A stretch of 5,634 bases of DNA from Deltaproteobacteria bacterium (lineage in GTDB: Bacteria > Bdellovibrionota_C > UBA2361 > OMII01), in the NCBI GenBank assembly GCA_023262305.1, contig JALRCK010000164.1, positions 1 through 5,634 of the forward strand. The letters run 5' to 3'. The notes below the pieces were generated by a model that did no database searches, had not been told where the DNA came from, and was given only the letters and a program-made list of their open reading frames with translations. A program made the translations under genes and the position numbers. Positions 1 to 5,634 of this stretch are shown here, piece by piece; positions within the stretch are counted from its first letter, which is position 1; each line of letters opens with the position of its first letter.

Positions 1-1
1 C

Positions 2-2716
2 TACCTCATCGATGGCTCCGGCTACATCTTTCGCGCCTTCTTCGCGATTCAACGGTTGAGCACCAAGGATGGGTTTCCGACAAACGCCCTCTTCGGCTTT
101 TTGAAGATGATTCTGAAAACGATCGCCACCGCGAACTCATCCAAGGTCGCCATCATCTTCGACGCAGGAAGAAAGACCTTCCGAAATGAACTCTATGCTG
201 ATTACAAAGCCAACCGAGAGGAGTGTCCACCAGAACTCGTCCAACAGATGCCCTACTTCCGCGAACTCGCGCGCGCCATCGGACTCCCCGTACTTGAAGC
301 GCCCGGCTATGAGGCTGACGACATCATCGCCACCCTGACCGCAAAACTCGTCTCGCAAAAGAAAGACGTCGTGGTTGTCTCAGGCGACAAAGACTTGATG
401 CAGCTTGTGAGTGACCACGTCACGATCTGGGACACCATGAAGGACAAGCGCTACAAGGCGCCCGAGGTAGTTGAGAAGTTCGGCGTTGGTCCAACGCAGG
501 TTACGGAAGTTCTTGCTCTCACAGGAGACACCTCCGACAACATCCCCGGCGTCGATGGCGTCGGCCCCAAAACCGCCGCTCAATTGATCGTCAAGTACCA
601 CAATGTCGAGGGAGTCATCTCTCACATCGAAGATATCAAGAATGACGCCGAGATCCGTAACAGGAAGAAGATCGCTGAGACGATCGAATCGAGCCTCGAC
701 CAGCTGCGCCTCTCTCGCAAACTCGTCGAAGTTGACAGCAAGGTTCCCCTTAGAGAGATCTCAGGAGACGGGGATAACCTTGAGGAGCTCCTCTCAAAGC
801 GAGAGATCGACGCCAACCACCTCGCCGAGCTCTTCGAGAAGTTTGAGTTTACCACACTCTTCAAGGAATTTAAGAGCGTCCTCGGGGCGGCCGCGAGACC
901 AAAGGTTTCAGAGAAATTCACCTATAAGACTATCCTCGCTGCAGACTTCCCAGCGTGGTGCGAGGAGTTCCTTCAACAAAAAGATTTTGCATTTGACCTG
1001 GAAACAACTGCTCTCGAGATCCACAACGCCGAGATCGTTGGTGTCTCATTTTGTTGGGATGATACGACGGCCTACTACATCCCCGTGGGCCACAAGAACG
1101 CTTCGGACCAGGTCACCTGGAAAGCCTTTGTGGAGAACACCCAGCGCCACTTCGCGAACCCGCAGATCAAGAAGAGCGGACAGAACATCAAGTACGACAT
1201 CAGCATCCTTGAACTTAACGGCATCGCCGTCGAAGGGGTTTCGTTCGACACCATGGTCGCAGCCTACCTCCTCAATCCTGACAGCCGAAGCTTTAACCTC
1301 ACAGCTCTTGCGCACGATTTCTTAAACCTCCCAGTCATTGAGTACGACGAGGTGACCGAGGGCGCCGAGAATTTCTCTGAGGTCGCAATCGAAGCAGCGA
1401 CTCAATACGCCTGCCAAGACGCCCACTACGCGTGGATGCTTAAAGGGATCCTCGGCCCGCGCATCGAAGAAGAGGGGCTCACGAAGGTGTTCGACGAACT
1501 TGAAATTCCCCTCGTTCCTGTACTTGCTCGCATGGAGAGGGAGGGCGTCAAAGTTGACGCCAAGGTGCTTGAATCGATGTCGGCTGAGTTCGCTGGACAG
1601 CTCGCCGAACTTGAGAAGCAGATATACGGACAGGCAGGTGGCGAGTTTAATATTAACTCCCCCAAGCAGCTCGCCGAGGTGTTCTTTGAAAAGCTCGGAA
1701 TCTCAACGAAAGGAGTCAAAAAAACCAAGACCGGTTTCTCGACTGACTCATCAGTACTTGAGAAACTCGCTGAGGTCCATCCCCTTCCGGCCCTTATCCT
1801 TGAGTACCGATCGCTCCACAAGCTCAAGTCAACGTATACTGACGCACTGGCTCAGGTCATCAATCCAAAAACCGGTCGCGTTCACACACGCCTCAATCAA
1901 ACGATAACCAGCACCGGCCGCCTCTCTAGCTCTGACCCAAATCTGCAGAACATCCCCGTGCAGAGCGCTGCGGGGCGGCGCATCCGTTCGGCGTTTATTC
2001 CGGAAGCTGGAAAGATATTCATCGCTGCGGACTATTCGCAGATCGAGCTACGACTCCTCGCTCACCTAAGCGGTGATAAGAATATGATCGCTGCCTTCAA
2101 CGAGGGCACAGACATTCACGCCAACACAGCGCGTGAGATCATGGGACTTGGCGCTTTTGATGAGGTCTCTGACGAGATCAGACGGATCGGTAAAACGATC
2201 AACTTCGGCATCGTCTACGGCATGGGCGCGTTCCGCTTGAGTCGTGAGCTTGGCATCCCTGTGAGTCAGGCGACTCAGTACATCAACAACTACTTCGCTC
2301 GTTACCCACGCGTGAAGGAATACTTCGCCAAGATTGAGGAGGCCGCGATGTCTAACGGCGAAGTGCAAACGATCTTCGGACGCAAACGCGTCATTAGCTC
2401 TATCGACACGAGTGGACGAGACTCAGGCTTCGCCATGCGCGCCGCAATCAACGCGCCCCTTCAAGGCTCGGCGGCTGACATCATTAAGCTCGCAATGGTT
2501 AAGGTGGATGAGATGCTGCGAGCGTCCGGTCTCGACGCTAGGCTTATTCTACAGATCCACGACGAACTTTTGATTGAGGCCAAAGACCTCGGTGATGCTG
2601 AGAATCAAAAGCTTATGAAGTCAATTCAAGAGGCCATGGAGAGTGTGATGCACCTCTCCATTCCGCTTAAAGTTGACGCGGGATGCGGAAAATCGTGGAC
2701 TGAGGCGCAGGCGTAG
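2..2716 (+). CDS. polA: DNA polymerase I, 5'-truncated by the window edge
   Basis: Cytoplasmic repair and Okazaki-fragment-processing polymerase that adds dNTPs and removes RNA primers. Of 904 visible residues, the N-terminal 5'-3' nuclease domain spans about 1-290: Asp4 in LIDGSG, FDAGRKTFR near 54, EADD at 104-107, GDKD at 128-131 and GDTSDN at 175-180, followed by a helix-hairpin-helix. The 3'-5' exonuclease domain is intact: DLET with Asp332 and Glu334, GQNIKYD ending at Asp399, and YACQD with Tyr469 and Asp473, so proofreading should be active. The polymerase domain has motif A (AADYSQIELR, Asp677), the O helix (RRIGKTINFGIVYG, Arg727, Lys731, Phe735, Tyr739) and motif C (QIHDEL, Asp854 and Glu855). 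Homology continues upstream of the in-frame TTG at 56 to the window edge, so the true start lies outside. E. coli PolA has 928 residues, so roughly 7-15 are missing. The C-terminus is complete, with a TAG stop. The following gene is convergent. Confidence 0.98.
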   Translation, partial: YLIDGSGYIFRAFFAIQRLSTKDGFPTNALFGFLKMILKTIATANSSKVAIIFDAGRKTFRNELYADYKANREECPPELVQQMPYFRELARAIGLPVLEAPGYEADDIIATLTAKLVSQKKDVVVVSGDKDLMQLVSDHVTIWDTMKDKRYKAPEVVEKFGVGPTQVTEVLALTGDTSDNIPGVDGVGPKTAAQLIVKYHNVEGVISHIEDIKNDAEIRNRKKIAETIESSLDQLRLSRKLVEVDSKVPLREISGDGDNLEELLSKREIDANHLAELFEKFEFTTLFKEFKSVLGAAARPKVSEKFTYKTILAADFPAWCEEFLQQKDFAFDLETTALEIHNAEIVGVSFCWDDTTAYYIPVGHKNASDQVTWKAFVENTQRHFANPQIKKSGQNIKYDISILELNGIAVEGVSFDTMVAAYLLNPDSRSFNLTALAHDFLNLPVIEYDEVTEGAENFSEVAIEAATQYACQDAHYAWMLKGILGPRIEEEGLTKVFDELEIPLVPVLARMEREGVKVDAKVLESMSAEFAGQLAELEKQIYGQAGGEFNINSPKQLAEVFFEKLGISTKGVKKTKTGFSTDSSVLEKLAEVHPLPALILEYRSLHKLKSTYTDALAQVINPKTGRVHTRLNQTITSTGRLSSSDPNLQNIPVQSAAGRRIRSAFIPEAGKIFIAADYSQIELRLLAHLSGDKNMIAAFNEGTDIHANTAREIMGLGAFDEVSDEIRRIGKTINFGIVYGMGAFRLSRELGIPVSQATQYINNYFARYPRVKEYFAKIEEAAMSNGEVQTIFGRKRVISSIDTSGRDSGFAMRAAINAPLQGSAADIIKLAMVKVDEMLRASGLDARLILQIHDELLIEAKDLGDAENQKLMKSIQEAMESVMHLSIPLKVDAGCGKSWTEAQA

Positions 2717-2742
2717 AACGGTTAGGCCTGCCCCTCCACATC

Positions 2743-2763
2743 AATCTCCGAGACGGGGATTTT
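2743..2763 (+). terminator. Possible weak intrinsic terminator after polA
   Basis: A hairpin starts 27 bases after the polA stop codon. AATCTCC (2743-2749) pairs with GGGGATT (2755-2761), seven pairs including one T-G wobble, around the five-base loop GAGAC. It is followed by a run of only four T (2760-2763), two of which belong to the stem. The reverse strand has no T run after the stem, so it would not serve the convergent regulator gene. The short stem and tail make it a weak candidate. Rho-dependent termination is equally possible. Confidence 0.35.
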
Positions 2764-2780
2764 GAGGGTTAAACATGGCT

Positions 2781-3764
2781 CTAGAAGCCCGCAACTCCAT
2801 CGTGCGCGAACGGGTATGCCTTTGTCTTCGGTGTACCTAAAACCGAAACGGCTCGTATCGACCGAATCTGGGATCCAGCGAGATCCTCGATACTATCGTG
2901 AATGTTCGCCAGCGCAGCGGGATCAAGCGTCTCGACGTTGAGTTCGTAATCCCACGCCCCGAAGCAATGCACAAAGCCAACGATGTTCGGATGTTTGTGC
3001 GCGAAGTCCCACAGCAGTCGGGTCAACTTCTCAGTGCTTGTCTTGGCCTGAATTAACAGTCGAAAGGTATGAATCCCCATGCGAGCCATGTCCATAAAGT
3101 ATACGGTTCCGAGAAGAATACCCCTGTTTTGCAGCGCCTTTACGCGGTGGTGAAAGGTGGTGCCCGCCATTCCTGCGGCGCGAGCTTGATGAGACATCGG
3201 CGCGAGCGGATGCTCAGAGATAGCTCGCAGCACCACATGATCGATAGTATCGAGTCGCTCGATCGTCTCCGAACGAGATCGGGTTATGTAGTCGAGCGTT
3301 GATGGGTGATTCGAGAGGTATTTACACCGAAAGGTCGTCCAAGAGATCCGTATTGCCAGCGACTTCTCGACCACAACTCCTGGAGCGATCTTGGCGAGCG
3401 CACGAAAGTACGATTCAACCTCAAAGACGTCGCGAGCGAAGATAGATACGGTGTAATGGAACTCTCCAGAAAGTTCAGCGACCCATGCAGTGCGAGGAGA
3501 CTCTGCGAAGAACTTCAGAACCTTTTGACGTGAGGCTTGATTCTCCGAGGTCAGAGTCAGGAATACACAGTAATCGGTGTATCCGAGTGCATGGATGTTG
3601 ACTATCGGAAAGGCTCTCACATGCGCATGACGAGCGAGGTCATGCAAGGCGTAGCGCGCCACGTGCGGTCGTAGTTTACACTCCTTAGCGATATCCGGGA
3701 TGGTACGGTCTGCTTGCAAGCAGACGCTCGACAGCACCTTTGCTTGTGTTGGGGTTATCCTCAT
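2781..3764 (-). CDS. Tandem-repeat Lrp/AsnC-family transcriptional regulator
   Basis: Predicted DNA-binding regulator of 327 residues, about twice the usual Lrp/AsnC length of roughly 150. It contains two consecutive copies of the family architecture. Residues about 4-50 form a winged helix (TIPDIAKECKLRPHVARYAL), followed by a RAM-like ligand/oligomerization domain at about 58-145 with the glycine turn SGEFHY. After a linker (about 146-170) comes a second winged helix at about 172-225 (IDHVVLRAISEHPLAP, then TTFHHRVKALQNRGI), and a second RAM-like domain at about 230-317 with FGAWDYELNVE. No signal peptide or membrane segment is visible, so it should be cytoplasmic. I chose the ATG at 3764 because GGAG lies six bases upstream; a GTG at 3782 would add six residues but has no ribosome binding site. 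It is convergent with polA and divergent from the dehydrogenase, which suggests regulation of that gene and of itself. The effector is unknown. Siroheme decarboxylase proteins share this fold, but no heme-pathway gene is nearby. Confidence 0.85.
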   Translation of the reverse strand: MRITPTQAKVLSSVCLQADRTIPDIAKECKLRPHVARYALHDLARHAHVRAFPIVNIHALGYTDYCVFLTLTSENQASRQKVLKFFAESPRTAWVAELSGEFHYTVSIFARDVFEVESYFRALAKIAPGVVVEKSLAIRISWTTFRCKYLSNHPSTLDYITRSRSETIERLDTIDHVVLRAISEHPLAPMSHQARAAGMAGTTFHHRVKALQNRGILLGTVYFMDMARMGIHTFRLLIQAKTSTEKLTRLLWDFAHKHPNIVGFVHCFGAWDYELNVETLDPAALANIHDSIEDLAGSQIRSIRAVSVLGTPKTKAYPFAHDGVAGF

Positions 3765-3770
3765 ATTCTG

Positions 3771-3774
3771 CTCC
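3771..3774 (-). promoter_or_regulatory. Ribosome binding site deciding the regulator start
   Basis: On the - strand, GGAG is followed by six bases (CAGAAT) and then the ATG at 3764-3762. The alternative GTG at 3782-3780 lies upstream of this GGAG and is preceded by an A/T-rich stretch without a purine-rich Shine-Dalgarno match, so the ATG is the better start. Confidence 0.6.
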
Positions 3775-3806
3775 GATTGCACCGCTTATATTGTTACATA
3801 TGACCA

Positions 3807-3812
3807 ATTATA
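3807..3812 (-). promoter_or_regulatory. Candidate -10 box for the regulator gene
   Basis: Read on the - strand, this is a perfect TATAAT. Transcription would begin near 3800 and give a leader of about 36 bases before the ATG at 3764. The hexamer 17 bases upstream (TCGTTT on the - strand) is a poor -35 match, so the promoter may be weak or activator-dependent. The box overlaps the end of a TTG-N11-CAA element and lies in an inverted repeat. Confidence 0.4.
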
Positions 3813-3837
3813 GGCCGGTCTTAGGCAGAAAACGAGA

Positions 3838-3843
3838 CATAAT
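3838..3843 (+). promoter_or_regulatory. Candidate -10 box for the dehydrogenase gene
   Basis: CATAAT differs from TATAAT at one position. Transcription would begin near 3850, giving a leader of about 90 bases before the ATG at 3939. The sequence at -35 distance (about 3815-3820, CCGGTC) is not a recognisable -35 box, which fits a promoter needing an activator. The expected -35 zones of this promoter and of the opposing one lie between the two -10 boxes, so the promoters would interfere or be jointly controlled. Confidence 0.3.
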
Positions 3844-3924
3844 TGAGAGTTCCTCCAACACAATGGATGCTGTGAATGACGCGCTCAAGCAGTGTGCTGA
3901 GTCGTTACAGGTGTATTTGCTTTC

Positions 3925-3929
3925 GAGGT
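3925..3929 (+). promoter_or_regulatory. Ribosome binding site for the dehydrogenase
   Basis: GAGGT is followed by nine bases and then the ATG at 3939. It supports this start over the in-frame ATG at 3876. A second purine-rich stretch, AGAAGGA at 3956-3962, lies six bases before an in-frame TTG at 3969, so initiation ten codons further in cannot be excluded. Confidence 0.55.
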
Positions 3930-3938
3930 ATCGCCGAT

Positions 3939-5525
3939 ATGGATAGTGCACGCACAGAAGGACACAGATTGAACATACATCTTCGAGAGGTAAAACTGCC
4001 GGCTCTTCGCGATTACGGGGAGCTATCGGTCCCCTCCTACGATCGCTCCCGAATTTCTGTCGGTTGGGCTCATATTGGCTGCGGAGCGTTTCACCGCGCT
4101 CATCAAGCGTACGCGCTCGATACTCTCCTCAAGCGAAACTTCGAGGAGCACAGAGGATGGGGTTTGTGCGACATCGATATAATGCCAAGCGGAGCGCCGA
4201 TCTGCGAAGCACTTAACGAACAGAGCGGGCTGTATTCCCTCCTTGAGAAGGACGCAGGAGGTGAGCATTTGCGAATTATCGGCAGCGTCGTACAGGCACT
4301 CTCGACCACCCGAGAGCTGGCCCCTACGCTCTCACTCCTCGTGTCACCAAACATCAAGCTCATCACGCTGACGATCACCGAAGGCGGGTACTACTACGAC
4401 TCAGCAGCTTCACAATTGCTTGCCGATCACCCAGATATTCAAAGCGATCTTGCAGGAGGCTCTCACCCCCGCACCGCGCTCGGACTCCTCGCTGAGGCGC
4501 TCAAGCAAAGACGTGCGCTCAACATTGCGTGCCCTACCCTACTCTCATGCGATAATCTGAGGGAGAATGGGCGGGTGTTGCGGAACGCTCTGATCGCTTT
4601 CTGTGAATTGAAGGATCCCGCGCTCGCCACCTACGTTCAGGAAAAAGTTGCGTTCCCAAACTGTATGGTGGACCGCATTACCCCTCGGGTCACCGACACG
4701 GACCGCCGTCACATTGCGGATCGGTACTCACTCAAGGATTCCGCCCCCGTTGTGTGTGAGAGTTTTTTCCAGTGGGTCATCGAGGACAACTTTCCGCTCG
4801 GTCGCCCCGCTTTTGAAAACGTACCAGGCGTTATCCTCACAAGAGATGTAACGCCTTACGAGGACATGAAGCTAAGACTCCTCAACGCCGGGCATTCCCA
4901 GTTAGGCTATCTTGGACACCTTGCTGGGTACTCGTTGATCGATGAGGTTGCGCGAGACACGGATTTCCGACAGCTCCTCACTCAATTCTGGTCGCGTGAG
5001 GTCATTCCATTCCTCACACCGGTCTCGGGAATCTCGTTTCCCGAGTACTGTGACACCCTGATCGAGCGATTCGCGAACCCGAACCTGGGAGATCAAACCT
5101 TACGCATCTGCCTCGATGGCTCATCGAAGATACCAGTCTTCCTCCTTCCATCTGTACGAGCCGGGCTACGAAGCGGAGCATCAATTGACTTTGGAGCGCT
5201 CTGCGTCGCCGCATGGATCCGCTTTTGCTCAGGCGTCGGTGAAAACGGAGAGGTTATTCCTCTTGAGGACCCCCTCTCTGCGCGCTTGCGTGAGCTGGCC
5301 CTCACCGTCAAAAACAATCCTGGAAATGACGCGACACCGTTCCTGCAAGGACTTCCAGTAGTCTTTGGAGAGCTCGCAACAGCATCGACGTTTATAGACG
5401 CAGTCTCTCACTGGACCCGTTTACTCTACGCGAGGGGAGCGCGGAAAACCCTGCGCAGTCTGATCCAGAGAAGGGATTGGGCAGGAGAGTTCTGGGGTGA
5501 TAAAACGGGGCCAGCGTTAGGATGA
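3939..5525 (+). CDS. Mannitol dehydrogenase / fructuronate reductase family oxidoreductase
   Basis: Predicted cytoplasmic NAD(P)-dependent polyol or hexuronate dehydrogenase of 528 residues. The N-terminal Rossmann domain carries GCGAFHRAHQ at 47-56 and TITEGGY at 145-151, followed by SCDNLRENG from 203 and FPNCMVDRITP at 239-249. The C-terminal catalytic domain has the family's K-x4-N-x2-H motif complete in MKLRLLNAGH (Lys311, Asn316, His319), and DGSSKIP from 393. Known members interconvert mannitol and fructose, arabinitol and xylulose, or mannonate and fructuronate. GCGAFHRAHQ, WGLCDIDIMP and QWVIEDNF recall fructuronate reductase UxuB, while DGSSK and GENG recall mannitol 2-dehydrogenase, so I do not assign a substrate or symbol. 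It is about 35 residues longer than Pseudomonas mannitol dehydrogenase, with added N-terminal residues and a short C-terminal tail. The start is chosen on GAGGT nine bases upstream. The divergent neighbour is its likely regulator; no transporter or kinase gene is visible nearby. Confidence 0.9.
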   Translation: MDSARTEGHRLNIHLREVKLPALRDYGELSVPSYDRSRISVGWAHIGCGAFHRAHQAYALDTLLKRNFEEHRGWGLCDIDIMPSGAPICEALNEQSGLYSLLEKDAGGEHLRIIGSVVQALSTTRELAPTLSLLVSPNIKLITLTITEGGYYYDSAASQLLADHPDIQSDLAGGSHPRTALGLLAEALKQRRALNIACPTLLSCDNLRENGRVLRNALIAFCELKDPALATYVQEKVAFPNCMVDRITPRVTDTDRRHIADRYSLKDSAPVVCESFFQWVIEDNFPLGRPAFENVPGVILTRDVTPYEDMKLRLLNAGHSQLGYLGHLAGYSLIDEVARDTDFRQLLTQFWSREVIPFLTPVSGISFPEYCDTLIERFANPNLGDQTLRICLDGSSKIPVFLLPSVRAGLRSGASIDFGALCVAAWIRFCSGVGENGEVIPLEDPLSARLRELALTVKNNPGNDATPFLQGLPVVFGELATASTFIDAVSHWTRLLYARGARKTLRSLIQRRDWAGEFWGDKTGPALG

Positions 5526-5582
5526 GGCTCTAAAGATGGGCAACCCCCTACTCATGTGCAACGAGCCCGATTCAGATGAAAC

Positions 5583-5634
5583 ATCAGCGGGTATACCCAG
5601 TTACCTCTGGATGACTAGCTAGTAGCCCACTGAT
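5583..5634. repeat. Imperfect inverted repeat enclosing smaller palindromes
   Basis: ATCAGCGGG (5583-5591) pairs with CCCACTGAT (5626-5634) with one C-A mismatch in nine positions. Inside lie CCAG/CTGG (5597-5600 with 5607-5610, six-base loop) and the perfect palindrome ACTAGCTAGT (5614-5623). A competing palindrome, GGGTATACCC, covers 5589-5598. The stem reaches the last base of the window, so any extension or T run is not visible. It could be a terminator, an intergenic repeat, the end of a mobile element, or chance. No gene was found in 5526..5634 with confidence. Confidence 0.35.

Larger units (their letters stand above)
3805..3845. repeat. Exact 7-bp inverted repeat spanning the divergent promoter region
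   Basis: CAATTAT at 3805-3811 is matched exactly by its inverse ATAATTG at 3839-3845. The arm centres are 34 bp apart, a little over three helical turns. Each arm contains most of one candidate -10 box, one for each of the two divergent genes. This is visible in the sequence; a role as paired operator half-sites or as the cores of overlapping promoters is inference. Confidence 0.5.

Noticed and set aside
56..58. TTG as the polA start codon
   Set aside because: The same frame is open to the left edge and encodes conserved polymerase I residues (LIDGSGYIFRAF), including the first catalytic Asp of the 5' nuclease, so the gene begins outside the window.
603..1325. 240-codon ORF on the + strand inside polA
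   Set aside because: Its product is Ser/Arg/Thr-rich low-complexity sequence typical of an out-of-frame reading, and it lies wholly inside the conserved polA frame.
1426..1827. 133-codon ORF on the - strand inside polA
   Set aside because: Ser/Pro-rich composition, no recognisable domain, and complete overlap with polA show it is an antisense shadow.
3069..3533. Two ORFs of 75-77 codons on the + strand within the regulator gene
   Set aside because: They are antisense to a clearly conserved two-domain protein and show no family features.
3740..3862. N-terminal part of a 68-codon ORF across the divergent promoter region
   Set aside because: It runs through the regulator's start and both candidate promoters, with no ribosome binding site and no protein-like composition. 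Only the last 27 codons merit a note.
4023..4378. Two - strand ORFs (81 and 91 codons) opposite the dehydrogenase
   Set aside because: They are antisense to conserved catalytic-family sequence, overlap each other in different frames and have no recognisable motif.
5583..5634. tRNA gene or integron attC site at the right edge
   Set aside because: The fold is too short and lacks tRNA invariant bases and arms, and no RYYYAAC/GTTRRRY core pair characteristic of attC is present.
1..5634. CRISPR array, insertion sequence, phage or defence genes
   Set aside because: No regularly spaced repeats, transposase or integrase motifs, or nuclease/effector genes other than polA are visible on either strand.

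Overview
The window holds three genes of a bacterium with moderate GC content. They are the nearly complete 3' portion of polA (DNA polymerase I), cut only at its first few codons by the left edge; a convergent gene for a two-repeat Lrp/AsnC-like transcription regulator; and, divergent from that, a long-chain polyol/hexuronate dehydrogenase of the mannitol dehydrogenase family. The polymerase is a bacterial PolA with all three enzymatic modules, and GAGG/GGAG-type ribosome binding sites are visible, so the host is a bacterium. The style of the proteins is compatible with a Gram-negative, proteobacteria-like organism, but I cannot place it more closely from sequence alone.

Layout: polA occupies 2..2716 on the + strand. 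A 64-base convergent gap follows, containing a weak hairpin with a short T run that could terminate polA. The regulator lies on the - strand (2781..3764, preferred ATG start). The 174-base intergenic region 3765..3938 separates the regulator from the dehydrogenase (3939..5525, + strand, preferred ATG start). It carries two back-to-back -10-like boxes inside an exact CAATTAT/ATAATTG inverted repeat. The last 109 bases (5526..5634) hold no convincing gene. They contain a cluster of palindromes and an imperfect inverted repeat reaching the window edge.

Inferred biology: polA is a housekeeping gene unrelated to the rest. The regulator and dehydrogenase form a divergent pair of the kind in which a regulator controls its own gene and a neighbouring catabolic gene from one shared control region. 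The most distinctive element is the regulator, which repeats the winged-helix plus ligand-domain unit twice in one chain. The dehydrogenase has a complete catalytic motif, but its signature motifs mix those of mannitol 2-dehydrogenase and fructuronate reductase, so its substrate is unresolved. I found no CRISPR array, tRNA, rRNA, insertion sequence, phage gene, or sign of a defence or other multi-gene novel system.
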